Part shown: positions 24,701 through 38,800 of the stretch, piece by piece
How the letters are laid out: every line of letters starts with the position of its first letter
Numbering within the stretch: position 1 is the stretch's first letter
Assembly (NCBI RefSeq): GCF_051014685.1
Contig: NW_027479305.1
Coordinates: 94,397-158,396, forward strand
Direction: 5' to 3'
DNA: 64,000 bases
DNA from: Ptiloglossa arizonensis
Lineage: Eukaryota > Arthropoda > Insecta > Hymenoptera > Colletidae
The notes under the pieces: generated by a model
What the model was told of the DNA's origin: nothing
Database searches by the model: none
Seen by the model: the letters and a program-made list of their open reading frames with translations, nothing else
Position numbers and translations under genes: made by a program

Positions 24701-25771
24701 ATCTCCAAACTGCCATATCTCGCGAATGGATTGATCAATCCGCAAAATTTCTGTTGCATCTGAAAGTAGAAACTCGCCCGATTACAACGGTATGTGTAGT
24801 TTTCCCCTAGGCCGTTCCAGTTATTCATTTCGAGCATCAGAACTGCGAAAATTTTGAGTTTCTTAAGCGTTTCTTACATCCAAACTGCCATATCTCGCGA
24901 ACGGGTTGACCAATCCGCAAAATTTCTGTTGCATTTGAAAGTAGAAACTCGCCCGATTACAACGGTATGCTCACTGTTCCCCTAGGCCGTTCTAGTTATT
25001 CGTTTCGAGCATCAGAACTGCGAAAATTTTGAGTTTCTCAAGCGTTTCTTACATCCAAACGGCCATATCTCGCGAACGGATTGACCAATCGGTATAATTT
25101 CTGTTGCATCTGAAAGTAGAAACTCGCCCGATTACAACGGTATGTGTAGTTTTCCCCTAGGCCGTTCCAGTTATTCGTTTCGAGCATCAGAAATGCGAAA
25201 ATTTTGAGTTCCTCAAGCGTTTCTTACCTCCAAACTGCCATATCTCGCGAACGGATTGACCAATCCGCGTAATTTCTGTTGCATCCGAAAGTAGAAACTC
25301 GCCGATTACAACGGTATGCGCACTTTTCCCCTAGGCCGTTCTACTTATTCGTTTCGAGCATCAGAACTGCGAAAATTTTGAGTTTCCCAAGCGTTTCTTA
25401 CATCCAAACTGCCATATCTCGCGAACGGGTTGACCAATCCGCAAAATTTCTGTTGCATTTGAAAGTAGAAACTCGCCCGATTACAACGGTATGCTCACTT
25501 TTCCCCTAGGCCGTTCTAGTTATTCGTTTCGAGCATCAGAACGGCGAAAATTTTGAGTTTCTCAAGCGTTTCTTACATCCAAACGGCCATATCTCGCGAA
25601 CGGATTGACCAATCGGTATAATTTCTGTTGCATCTGAAAGTAGAAACTCGCCCGATTATAACGGTATGCGTACTTCTCCCCTAGGCCGTTCCAGTTATTC
25701 GTTTCGAACATCAGAAGTGCGAAAATTTTGAGTTTCTCGAGCGTTTCTTACATCCAACTGCCATATCTCGC

Positions 25772-26420
25772 GAACGGATTGACTAATCCGCGTAATTTCT
25801 GTTGCATCCGAAAGTAGAAACTCGCCCGATTAGATCGGTATGCGTACTTTTCCCCTAGGCCGTTCTAGTTATTCGTTTCGAGCATCAGAACTGCGAAAAT
25901 TTTGAGTTCCTCCAGCGTTTCTTACACCCAAACTGCCATATCTCGCGAACGGATTGACCAATCCGCGTAATTTCTGTTGCATCCGAAAGTAGAATCTCGC
26001 CCGATTACAACGGTATGCGTACTTCTCCCCTAGGCCGTTCTAGTCATTCGTTTCGAGCATCAGAACTGCGAAAATTTTGAGTTTCTCATGCGTTTCTTAC
26101 CTCCAAACTGCCATATCTCGCGAACGGGTTGACCAATCAGCAAAATTTCTGTTGCATCTGAAAGTAGAAACTCGCCCGATTACAACGGTATGTGTAGTTT
26201 TCCCCTAGGCCGTTCCAGTTATTCGTTTCGAGCATCAGAACTGCGAAAATTTTGAGTTTCTCAAGCGTTTCTAACCTCCAAACTGCCATATCTCGTGAAC
26301 GGGTTGACCAATCCGCAAAATTTCTGTTGCATTTGAAAGTAGAAACTCACCCGATTACAACGGTATGCGCACTTTTCGCCTAGGCCGTTCTAGTTATTCG
26401 TTTCGAGCATCAGAACTGCG
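25772..26420 (+). repeat. Region C HOR block, copy 1 of 3
   Basis: This ~650-bp block begins in a GACTAATCCGC monomer and continues with GATTAGATCGG, TCCTCCAGCG/ACACCC, TCTCATGCG with GGGTTGACCAATCAGC, and TAACCTCC with TCTCGTGAACGGG. It recurs at 27,521 (offset 1,749 bp) and 28,921 (offset a further 1,400 bp). The next monomer here carries CGAGTTTCTCATGCTTTTC, where the others continue differently. Confidence 0.75.
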
Positions 26421-27520
26421 AAAATTTCGAGTTTCTCATGCTTTTCTTACTTCCAAACTGCCATATCTCGCGAACGGGTTGAACAATCCGCAAAATTTCT
26501 GTTGCATTTGAAAGTAGAAACTCGCCCGATTACAACGGTATGCTCACTTTTCCCCTAGGCCGTTCTAGTTATTCGTTTCGAGTATCAGAACGGCGAAAAT
26601 TTTGAGTTTCTCTAGCGTTTCTTACATCCAAACGGCCATATCTCGCGAACGGATTGACCAATCGGTATAATTTCTGTTGCATCTGAAAGTAGAAACTCGC
26701 CCGATTACAACGGTATGCGTACTTCTCCCCTAGGCCGTTCTAGTCATTCGTTTCGAGCATCAGAACTGCGAAAATTTTGAGTTTCTCAAGCGTTTCTTAC
26801 TTCCAAACTGCCATATCTCGCGAACGGATCGACCAATCCGCAAAATTTCTGTTGCATCTGAAAGTAGAGACTCGCCCGATTACATCGGTATGCGTACTTT
26901 TCCCCTAGGCCGTTCTAGTTATTCGTTTCGAGCATCAGAACTGCGAAAATTTTGAGTTTCTCGAGCGTTTCTTACCTCCAAACTGCCACATCTCGCGAAC
27001 GGATTGACCAATCCGCAAAATTTCTGTTGCATCTGAAAGTAGAAACTCGCCCGATTACAACGGTATGTGTAGTTTTCCCCTAGGCCGTTCCAGTTATTCG
27101 TTTCGAGCATCAGAAATGCGAAAATTTTGAGTTCCTCAAGCGTTTCTTACCTCCAAACTGCCATATCTCGCGAACGGATTGACCAATCCGCGTAATTTCT
27201 GTTGCATCCGAAAGTAGAAACTCGCCGATTACAACGGTATGCGTACTTCTCCCCTAGGCCGTTCTAGTCATTCGTTTCGAGCATCAGAACTGCGAAAATT
27301 TCGAGTTTCTCATGCTTTTCTTACTTCCAAACTGCCATATCTCGCGAACGGATCGACCAATCCGCAAAATTTCTGTTGCATCTGAAAGTAGAAACTCGCC
27401 CGATTACAACGGTATGTGTAGTTTTCCCCTAGGCCGTTCCAGTTATTCGTTTCGAGCATCAGAAGTGCGAAAATTTTGAGTTTCTCGAGCGTTTCTTACA
27501 TCCAAACTGCCATATCTCGC

Positions 27521-28459
27521 GAACGGATTGACTAATCCGCGTAATTTCTGTTGCATCCGAAAGTAGAAACTCGCCCGATTAGATCGGTATGCGTACTTTT
27601 CCCCTAGGCCGTTCTAGTTATTCGTTTCGAGCATCAGAACTGCGAAAATTTTGAGTTCCTCCAGCGTTTCTTACACCCAAACTGCCATATCTCGCGAACG
27701 GATTGACCAATCCGCGTAATTTCTGTTGCATCCGAAAGTAGAAACTCGCCCGATTACAACGGTATGCGTACTTCTCCCCTAGGCCGTTCTAGTCATTCGT
27801 TTCGAGCATCAGAACTGCGAAAATTTTGAGTTTCTCATGCGTTTCTTACCTCCAAACTGCCATATCTCGCGAACGGGTTGACCAATCAGCAAAATTTCTG
27901 TTGCATCTGAAAGTAGAAACTCGCCCGATTACAACGGTATGTGTAGTTTTCCCCTAGGCCGTTCCAGTTATTCGTTTCGAGCATCAGAACTGCGAAAATT
28001 TTGAGTTTCTCAAGCGTTTCTAACCTCCAAACTGCCATATCTCGTGAACGGGTTGACCAATCCGCAAAATTTCTGTTGCATTTGAAAGTAGAAACTCACC
28101 CGATTACAACGGTATGCGCACTTTTCGCCTAGGCCGTTCTAGTTATTCGTTTCGAGCATCAGAACTGCGAAAATTTTGTGTTTCTCAAGCGTTTCTTACA
28201 TCCAAACGGCCATATCTCGCGAACGGTTTGACCAATCCGCATAATTTCTGTTGCATCTGAAAGTAGAAACTCGCCCGATTACAACGGTATGCGTACTTCT
28301 CCCATAGGCCGTTCTAGTCATTCGTTTCGAGCATCAGAACTGCGAAAATTTTGAGTTTCTCAAGCGTTTCTTATCTCCAAACTGCCATATCTCGCGAATG
28401 GATTGATCAATCCGCAAAATTTCTGTTGCATCTGAAAGTAGAAACTCGCCCGATTACAA
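27521..28459 (+). repeat. Region C HOR block, copy 2 of 3 (extended)
   Basis: This matches copy 1 over its first ~650 bp and copy 3 over about 938 bp, as far as the GCGAATGGATTGATCAATCC monomer. Differences from copy 3 include CGCCTAGG (CCCCTAGG in copy 3) near 28,127 and CGGTTTGACC (CGGATTGACC in copy 3) near 28,224. Confidence 0.75.
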
Positions 28460-28920
28460 CGGTATGTGTAGTTTTCCCCTAGGCCGTTCCAGTTATTCGT
28501 TTCGAGCATCAGAAATGTGAAAATTTTGAGTTTCTCGAGCGTTTCTTACATCCAAACGGCCATATCTCGCGAACGGATTGACCAATCGGTATAATTTCTG
28601 TTGCATCTGAAAGTAGAAACTCGCCCGATTACAACGGTATGCGTACTTCTCCCATAGGCCGTTCTAGTCATTCGTTTCGAGCATCAGAACTGCGAAAATT
28701 TTGAGTTCCTCAAGCGTTTCTTACCTCCAAACTGCCATATCTCGCGAACGGATTGACCAATCCGCGTAATTTCTGTTGCATCTGAAAGTAGAGACTCGCC
28801 CGATTACATCGGTATGCGTACTTTTCCCCTAGGCCGTTCTAGTTATTCGTTTCGAGCATCAGAACTGCGAAAATTTTGAGTTTCTCGAGCGTTTCTTACC
28901 TCCAAACTGCCACATCTCGC

Positions 28921-29859
28921 GAACGGATTGACTAATCCGCGTAATTTCTGTTGCATCCGAAAGTAGAAACTCGCCCGATTAGATCGGTATGCGTACTTTT
29001 CCCCTAGGCCGTTCTAGTTATTCGTTTCGAGCATCAGAACTGCGAAAATTTTGAGTTCCTCCAGCGTTTCTTACACCCAAACTGCCATATCTCGCGAACG
29101 GATTGACCAATCCGCGTAATTTCTGTTGCATCCGAAAGTAGAAACTCGCCCGATTACAACGGTATGCGTACTTCTCCCCTAGGCCGTTCTAGTCATTCGT
29201 TTCGAGCATCAGAACTGCGAAAATTTTGAGTTTCTCATGCGTTTCTTACCTCCAAACTGCCATATCTCGCGAACGGGTTGACCAATCAGCAAAATTTCTG
29301 TTGCATCTGAAAGTAGAAACTCGCCCGATTACAACGGTATGTGTAGTTTTCCCCTAGGCCGTTCCAGTTATTCGTTTCGAGCATCAGAACTGCGAAAATT
29401 TTGAGTTTCGCAAGCGTTTCTAACCTCCAAACTGCAATATCTCGTGAACGGGTTGACCAATCCGCAAAATTTCTGTTGCATTTGAAAGTAGAAACTCACC
29501 CGATTACAACGGTACGCGCACTTTTCCCCTAGGCCGTTCTAGTTATTCGTTTCGAGCATCAGAACTGCGAAAATTTTGTGTTTCTCAAGCGTTTCTTACA
29601 TCCAAACGGCCATATCTCGCGAACGGATTGACCAATCCGCATAATTTCTGTTGCATCTGAAAGTAGAAACTCGCCCGATTACAACGGTATGCGTACTTCT
29701 CCCATAGGCCGTTCTAGTCATTCGTTTCGAGCATCAGAACTGCGAAAATTTTGAGTTTCTCAAGCGTTTCTTATCTCCAAACTGCCATATCTCGCGAATG
29801 GATTGATCAATCCGCAAAATTTCTGTTGCATCTGAAAGTAGAAACTCGCCCGATTACAT
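28921..29859 (+). repeat. Region C HOR block, copy 3 of 3 (extended)
   Basis: This matches 27,521-28,459 at exactly 1,400 bp (eight monomers). Its own changes include TTTCGCAAGCG near 29,406, ACTGCAATATC near 29,430 and GGTACGCGCAC near 29,511. The match ends where GATTACATCGGTATGCG replaces GATTACAACGGTATGTG. Confidence 0.75.
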
Positions 29860-32800
29860 CGGTATGCGTACTTTTCCCCTAGGCCGTTCTAGTTATTCGT
29901 TTCGAGCATCAGAACTGCGAAAATTTTGAGTTTCTCGAGCGTTTCTTACCTCCAAACTGCCACATCTCGCGAACGGATTGACCAATCCGCAAAATTTCTT
30001 TCGCATCTGAAAGTAGAAACTCGCCCGATACAACGGTATGTGTAGTTTTCCCCTAGGCCGTTCCAGTTATTCGTTTCGAGCATCAGAAATGCGAAAATTT
30101 TGAGTTTCTCGAGCGTTTCTTACCTCCAAACTGCCATATCTCGCGAACGGATTGACCAATCCGCGTAATTTCTGTTGCATCCGAAAGTAGAAACTCGCCG
30201 ATTACAACGGTATGCGTACTTCTCCCCTAGGCCTTTCTAGTCATTCGTTTCGAGCATCAGAACTGCGAAAATTTTGAGTTTCGCATGCTTTTCTTACTTC
30301 CAAACTGCCATATCTCGCGAACGGATCGACCAATCCGCAAAATTTCTGTTGCATCTGAAAGTAGAAACTCGCCCGATTACATCGGTATGCGCACTTTTCT
30401 CCTAGGCCGTTCTAGTTATTCGTTTCGAGCATCAGAACTGCGAAAATTTTGAGTTTCTCAAGCGTTTCTTACATCCAAACGGCCATATCTCGCGAACGGA
30501 TTGACCAATCCGCATAATTTCTGTTGCATCTGAAAGTAGAAACTCGCCCGATTAAAACGGTATGCGTACTTCTCCCCTAGGCCGTTCTAGTCATTCGTTT
30601 CGAGCATCAGAACTGCGAAAATTTTGAGTTTCTCATGCGTTTCTTACCTCCAAACTGCCATATCTCGCGAACGGATTAACCAATCCGCAAAATTTCTGTT
30701 GCATCTGAAAGTAGAAACTCGCCCGATTACAACGGTATGTGTAGTTTTCCCCTAGGCCGTTCCAGTTATTCATTTCGAGTATCAGAACTGCGAAAATTTT
30801 GAGTTTCTTAAGCGTTTCTTACTTCCAAACTGCCATATCTCGCGAACGGATTGACCTATCCGCAAAATTTCTGTTGCTTCTGAAAGTAGAAACTCGCCCG
30901 AATACAACGGTATGCGCACTTTTCCCCTAGGCCGTTCTAGTTATTCGTTTCGAGCATCAGAACTGCGAAAATTTTGAGTTTCTCATGCTTTTCTTACTTC
31001 CAAACTGCCATATCTCGCGAACGGATCGACCAATCCGCAAAATTTCTGTTGCATCTGAAAGTAGAAACTCGCCCGATTACATCGGTATGCGCACTTTTCC
31101 CCTAGGCCGTTCTAGTTATTCGTTTCGAGCATCAGAACTGCGAAAATTTTGAGTTCCTCAAGCGTTTCTTACTTCCAAACTGCCATATCTCGCGAACGGG
31201 TTGACCAATCCGCAAAATTTCAGTTGCATTTGAAAGTAGAAACTCGCCCGATTACAACGGTATGCTCACTTTTCCCCTAGGCCGTTCTAGTTATTCGTTT
31301 CGAGCATCAGAACTGCGAAAATTTTGAGTTTCTCAAGCGTTTCTTACATCCAGACGGCCATATCTCGCGAACGGATTGACCAATCGGTATAATTTCTGTT
31401 GCATCTGAAAGTAGAAACTCGCCCGATTACAACGGTATGCGTACTTCTCCACTAGGCCGTTCTAGTCATTCGTTTCGAGCATCAGAACTGCGAAAATTTT
31501 GAGTTTCTCATGCTTTTCTTACTTCCAAACTGCCATATCTCGCGAACGGATCGACCAATCCGCAAAATTTCTGTTGCATCTGAAAGTAGAAACTCGCCCG
31601 ATTACATCGGTATGCGCACTTTTCCCCTAGGCCGTTCTAGTTATTCGTTTCGAGCATCAGAACTGCGAAAATTTTGAGTTTCTCAAGCGTTTCTTACATC
31701 CAAACGGCCATATCTCGCGAACGGATTGACCAATCCGCATAATTTCTGTTGCATCTGAGAGTAGAAACTCGCCCGATTACAACGGTATGCGTACTTCTCC
31801 CCTAGGCCGTTCTAGTCATTCGTTTCGAGCATCAGAACTGCGAAAATTTTGAGTTTCTCATGCGTTTCTTACCTCCAAACAGCCATATCTCGCGAACGGA
31901 TTGACCAATCCGCAAAATTTCTGTTGCATCTGAAAGTAGAAACTCGCCCTATTACAACGGTATGTGTAGTTTTCCCCTAGGCCGTTCCAGTTATTCGTTT
32001 CGAGCATCAGAAATGCGAAAATTTTGAGTTCCTCAAGCGTTTCTTACCTCCAAACTGCCATATCTCGCGAACGGATTGACCAATCCGCGTAATTTCTGTT
32101 GCATCCGAAAGTAGAAACTCGCCGATTACAACGGTATCCGTACTTCTCCCCTAGGCCGTTCTAGTCATTCGTTTCGAGCATCAGAACTGCGAAAATTTTG
32201 AGTTTCTCATGCTTTTCTTACTTCCAAACTGCCATATCTCGCGAACGGATCGACCAATCCGCAAAATTTCTGTTGCATCTGAAAGTAGAAACTCGCCCGA
32301 TTACATCGGTATGCGCACTTTTCCCCTAGGCCGTTCTAGTTATTCGTTTCGAGCATCAGAACTGCGAAAATTTTGAGTTTCTCAAGCGTTTCTTACATCC
32401 AAACGGCCATATCTCGCGAACGGATTGACCAATCCGCATAATTTCTGTTGCATCTGAAAGTAGAAACTCGCCCGATTACAACGGTATGCGTACTTCTCCC
32501 CTAGGCCGTTCTAGTCATTTGTTTCGAGCATCAGAACTGCGAAAATTTTGTGTTTCTCATGCGTTTCTTACATCCAAACTGCCATATCTCGCGAACGGAT
32601 TGACCAATCCGCAAAATTTCTGTTGCATCTGAAAGTAGAAACTCGCCCGATTACAACGGTATGCGTACTTCTCCCCTAGGCCGTTCTAGTCATTCGTTTC
32701 GAGCATCAGACCTGCGAAAATTTTGAGTTTCTCATGCGTTTCTTACCTCCAAACTGCCATATCTCGCGAACGGATTGACCAATCCGCAAAATTTCTGTTG

Positions 32801-35800
32801 CATCTGAAAGTAGAAACTCGCCCGATTACAACGGTATGTGTAGTTTTCCCCTAGGCCGTTCCAGTTATTCATTTCGAGCATCAGAACTGCGAAAATTTTG
32901 AGTTCCTCAAGCGTTTCTTACCTCCAAACGGCCATATCTCGCGAACGGATTGACCAATCCGCATAATTTCTGTTGCATCTGAAAGTAGAAACTCGCCCGA
33001 TTACAACGGTATACGTACTTCTCCCCTAGGCCGTTCTAGTCATTCGTTTCGAGCATCAGAACTGCGAAAATTTTGAGTTTCTCATGCGTTTCTTACCTCC
33101 AAACGGCCATATCTCGCGAACGGATTGACCAATCCGCATAATTTCTGTTGCATCTGAAAGTAGAAACTCGCCCGATTACAACGGTATGTGTAGTTTTCCC
33201 CTAGGCCGTTCTAGTCATTCGTTTCGAGCATCAGAACTGCGAAAATTTTGAGTTTCTCATGCGTTTCTTACCTCCAAACTGCCATATCTCGCGAACGGAT
33301 TGACCAATCCGCAAAATTTCTGTTGCATCTGAAAGTAGAAACTCGCCCGATTACAACGGTATGTGTAGTTTTCCCCTAGGCCGTTCTAGTTATTCGTTTC
33401 GAGCATCAGAACTGCGAAAATTTTGAGTTTCCCAAGCGTTTCTTACATCCAAACTGCCATATCTCGCGAACGGGTTGACCAATCCGCAAAATTTCAGTTG
33501 CATTTGAAAGTAGAAACTCGCCCGATTACAACGGTATGCTCACTTTTCCCCTAGGCCGTTCTAGTTATTGGTTTCGAGCATCAGAACTGCGAAAATTTTG
33601 AGTTTCTCAAGCGTTTCTTACATCCAAACGGCCATATCTCGCGAACGGATTGACCAATCGGTATAATTTCTGTTGCATCTGAAAGTAGAAACTCGCCCGA
33701 TTACAACGGTATGCGTACTTCTCCCCTACGCTGTTCTAGTCATTCGTTTCGAGCATCAGAACTGCGAAAATTTTGACTTTCTCAAGCGTTTCTTACCTCC
33801 AAACTGCCACATCTCGCGAACGGATTGACCAATCCGCAAAATTTCTGTTGCATCTGAAAGTAGAAACTCGCCCGATTACAACGGTATGTGTAGTTTTCCC
33901 CTAGGCCGTTCCAGTTATTCATTTCGAGCATCAGAACTGCGAAAATTTTGAGTTTCTTAAGCGTTTCTTACCTCCAAACGGCCATATCTCGCGAACGGAT
34001 TGACCAATCCGCATAATTTCTGTTGCATCTGAAAGTAGAAACACGCCCGATTACAACGGTATGTGTAGTTTTCCCCTAGGCCGTTCCAGTTATTCGTTTC
34101 GAGCATCAGAACTGCGAAAATTTTGAGTTTCTCTAGCGTTTCTTACCTCCAAACTGCCATATCTCGCGAACGGGTTGACCAATCCGCAAAATTTCTGTTG
34201 CATTTGAAAGTAGAAACTCGCCCGATTACAACGGTATGCGCACTTTTCCCCTAGGCCGTTCTAGTTATTCGTTTCGAGCATCAGAACTGCGAAAATTTTG
34301 AGTTTCTCAAGCGTTTCTTACATCCAAACGGCCATATCTCGCGAACGGATTGACCAATCGGTATAATTTCTGTTGCATCTGAAAGTAGAAACTCGCCCGA
34401 TTACAACGGTATGCGCACTTTTCCCCTAGGCCTTTCTAGTCATTCGTTTCGAGCATCAGAACTGCGAAAATTTTGAGTTTCTTAAGCGTTTCTTACCTCC
34501 AAACGGCCATATCTCGCGAACGGATTGACCAATCCGCATAATTTCTGTTGCATCTGAAAGTAGAAACTCGCCCGATTACAACGGTATGTGTATTTTTCCC
34601 CTAGGCCGTTCCAGTTATTCATTTCGAGTATCAGAACTGCGAAATTTTGAGTTTCTTAAGCGTTTCTTACATCCAAACTGCCATATCTCGCGAACGGATT
34701 GACCTATCCGCAAAATTTCTGTTGCTTCTGAAAGTAGAAATTCGCCCGATTACAACGGTATGCGCACTTTTCCCCTAGGCCGTTCTAGTTATTCGTTTCG
34801 AGCATCAGAACTGCGAAAATTTTGAGTTTCCCAAGCGTTTCTTACATCCAAACTGCCATATCTCGCGAACGGGTTGACCAATCCGCAAAATTTCAGTTGC
34901 ATTTGAAAGTAGAAACTCGCCCGATTACAACGGTATGCTCACTTTTCCCCTAGGCCGTTCTAGTTATTGGTTTCGAGCATCAGAACTGCGAAAATTTTGA
35001 GTTTCTCAAGCGTTTCTTACATCCAAACGGCCATATCTCGCGAACGGATTGACCAATCGGTATAATTTCTGTTGCATCTGAAAGTAGAAACTCGCCCGAT
35101 TACAACGGTATGCGTACTTCTCCCCTAGGCTGTTCTAGTCATTCGTTTCGAGAATCAGAACTGCGAAAATTTTGACTTTCTCAAGCGTTTCTTACCTCCA
35201 AACTGCCACATCTCGCGAACGGATTGACCAATCCGCAAAATTTCTGTTGCATCTGAAAGTAGAAACTCGCCCGATTACAACGGTATGTGTAGTTTTCCCC
35301 TAGGCCGTTCCAGTTATTCATTTCGAGCATCAGAACTGCGAAAATTTTGATTTTCTTAAGCGTTTCTTACCTCCAAACGGCCATATCTCGCGAACGGATT
35401 GACCAATCCGCATAATTTCTGTTGCATCTGAAAGTAGAAACTCGCCCGATTACAACGGTATGTGTAGTTTTCCCCTAGGCCGTTCCAGTTATTCGTTTCG
35501 AGCATCAGAACTGCGAAAATTTTGAGTTTCTCTAGCGTTTCTTACCTCCAAACTGCCATATCTCGCGAACGGGTTGACCAATCCGCAAAATTTCTGTTGC
35601 ATTTGAAAGTAGAAACTCGCCCGATTACAACGGTATGCGCACTTTTCCCCTAGGCCGTTCTAGTTATTCGTTTCGAGCATCAGAACTGCGAAAATTTTGA
35701 GTTCCTCAAGCGTTTCTTACATCCAAACGGCCATATCTCGCGAACGGATTGACCAATCGGTATAATTTCTGTTGCATCTGAAAGTAGAAACTCGCCCGAT

Positions 35801-35829
35801 TACAACGTTATGCGTACTTCTCCCCTAGG

Positions 35830-38800
35830 CTGTTCTAGTCATTCGTTTCGAGCATCAGAACTGCGAAAATTTTGAGTTTCTCAAGCGTTTCTTACATCCA
35901 AGCGGCCATATCTCGCGAACGGATTGACCAATCGGTGTAATTTCTGTTGCATCTGAAAGTAGAAACTCGCCCGATTACAACGGTATGCGCACTTTTCCCC
36001 TAGGCCGTTCCAGTTATTCATTTCGAGCATCAGAACTGCGAAAATTTTGAGTTTCTTAAGCGTTTCTTACCTCCAAACTGCCATATCTCGCGAACGGATT
36101 GACCAATCCGCAAAATTTCTGTTGCATCTGAAAGTAGAAACTCGCCCGATTACAACGGTATGTGTAGTTTTCCCCTAGGCCGTTCCAGTTATTCATTTCG
36201 AGTATCAGAACTGCGAAAATTTGGAGTTTCCCAAGCGTTTCTTACATCCAAACTGCCATATCTCGCGAACGGGTTGACCAATCCGCAAAATTTCAGTTGC
36301 ATTTGAAAGTAGAAACTCGCCCGATTACAACGGTATGCTCACTTTTCCCCTAGGCCGTTCTAGTTATTGGTTTCGAGCATCAGAACTGCGAAAATTTTGA
36401 GTTTCTCAAGCGTTTCTTACATCCAAACGGCCATATCTCGCGAACGGATTGACCAATCGGTATAATTTCTGTTGCATCTGAAAGTAGAAACTCGCCCGAT
36501 TACAACGGTATGCGTACTTCTCCCCTAGGCTGTTCTAGTCATTCGTTTCGAGAATCAGAACTGCGAAAATTTTGACTTTCTCAAGCGTTTCTTACCTCCA
36601 AACTGCCACATCTCGCGAACGGATTGACCAATCCGCAAAATTTCTGTTGCATCTGAAAGTAGAAACTCGCCCGATTACAACGGTATGTGTAGTTTTCCCC
36701 TAGGCCGTTCCAGTTATTCATTTCGAGCATCAGAACTGCGAAAATTTTGAGTTTCTCAAGCGTTTCTTACATCCAAACGGCCATATCTCGCGAACGGATT
36801 GACCAATCGGTATAATTTCTGTTGCATCTGAAAGTAGAAACTCGCCCGATTACAACGGTATGCGCACTTTTCCCCTAGGCCGTTCCAGTTATTCATTTCG
36901 AGCATCAGAACTGCGAAAATTTTGAGTTTCTTAAGCGTTTCTTACCTCCAAACTGCCATATCTCGCGAACGGATTGACCAATCCGCAAAATTTCTGTTGC
37001 ATCTGAAAGTAGAAACTCGCCCGATTACAACGGTATGTGTAGTTTTCCCCTAGGCCGTTCCAGTTATTCATTTCGAGTATCAGAACTGCGAAAATTTGGA
37101 GTTTCTTAAGCGTTTCTTACTTCCAAACTGCCATATCTCGCGAACGGATTGACCTATTCGCAAAATTTCTGTTGCTTCTGAAAGTAGAAACTCGCTCGAT
37201 TACAACGGTATGCGCACTTTTCCCCTAGGCCGTTCTAGTTATTCGTTTCGAGCATCAGAACTGCGAAAATTTTGAGTTTCTCATGCTTTTCTTACTTCCA
37301 AACTGAGATATCTCGCGAACGGATCGACCAATCCGCAAAATTTCTGTTGCATCTGAAAGTAGAAACTCGCCCGATTACATCGGTATGCGCACTTTTCCCC
37401 TAGACCGTTCTAGTTATTCGTTTCGAGCATCAGAACTGCGAAAATTTTGAGTTTCTCAAGCGTTTCTCACATCCAAACGGCCATATCTCGCGAACGGATT
37501 GACCAATCCGCATAATATCTGTTGCATCTGAAAGTAGAAACTCGCCCGATTACAACGGTATGCGTACTTCTCCCCTAGGCCGTTCTAGTCATTCGTTTCG
37601 AGCATCAGAACTGCGAAAATTTTGAGTTTCTCATGCGTTTCTTACATCCAAACTGCCATATCTCGCGAACGGATTGACCAATCCGCAAAATTTCTGTTGC
37701 TTCTGAAAGTAGAAACTCGCTCGATTACAACGGTATGCGCACTTTTCCCCTAGGCCGTTCTAGTTATTCGTTTCGAGCAACAGAACTGCGAAAATTTTGA
37801 GTTTCTCAAGCGTTTCTTACATCCAAACGGCCATATCTCGCGAACGGATTGACCAATCCGCATAATTTCTGTTGCATCTGAAAGTAGAAACTCGCCCGAT
37901 TACAACGGTATGCGTACTACTCCGCTAGGCCGTTCTAGTCATTCGTTTCGAGCATCAGAACTGCGAAAATTTTGAGTTTCTCATGCGTTTCTTACCTCCA
38001 AACTGCCATATCTCGCGAACGGATTGACCAATCCGCAAAATTTCTGTTGCATCTGAAAGTAGAAACTCGCCCTATTACAACGGTATGTGTAGTTTTCCCC
38101 TAGGCCGTTCCAGTTATTCGTTTCGAGCATCAGAAATGCGAAAATTTTGAGTTCCTCAAGCGTTTCTTACTTCCAAACTGCCATATCTCGCGAACGGATT
38201 GACCTATCCGCATAATTTCTGTTGCTTCTGAAAGTAGAAACTCGCCCGATTACAACGGTATGCGCACTTTTCCCCTAGGCCGTTCTAGTTATTCGTTTCG
38301 AGCATCAGAACTGCGAAAATTTTGAGTTTCCCAAGCGTTTCTTACATCCAAACTGCCATATCTCGCGAACGGGTTGACCAATCCGCAAAATTTCAGTTGC
38401 ATTTGAAAGTAGAAACTCGCCCGATTACAACGGTATGCTCACTTTTCCCCTAGGCCGTTCTAGTTATTCGTTTCGAGCATCAGGACTGCGAAAATTTTGA
38501 GTTTCTCAAGCGTTTCTTACATCCAGACGGCCATATCTCGCGAACGGATTGACCAATCGGTATAATTTCTGTTGCATCTGAAAGTAGAAACTCGCCCGAT
38601 TATAACGGTATGCGTACTTCTCCCCTAGGCCGTTCTAGTCATTCGTTTCGAGCATCAGAACTGCGAAAATTTTGAGTTTCTCAAGCGTTTCTTACTTCCA
38701 AACTGCCATATCTCGCGAACGGATCGACAAATCCGCAAAATTTCTGTTGCATCTGAAAGTAGAAACTCGCCCGATTACATCGGTATGCGTACTTTTCCCC

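Larger units (their letters stand above)
24251..33419 (+). repeat. Region C: first one-base-deleted monomers, mixed HORs
   Basis: Exact register ends here. Deletions of one base occur at 24,251, 25,300, 27,223, 30,196 and 32,120 (all CGCCGATT for CGCCCGATT), at 25,751 (CATCCAACTG) and at 30,027 (CCGATACAAC). Distinctive variants include GATTAGATCGG, GACTAATCCGC, TCCTCCAGCG with ACACCC, CATGCTTTTC and GCGAATGG. Monomer order is less regular than in region B. A block near 24.1-24.43 kb recurs near 25.15-25.48 kb at 1,049 bp (six monomers minus one base). Confidence 0.8.
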
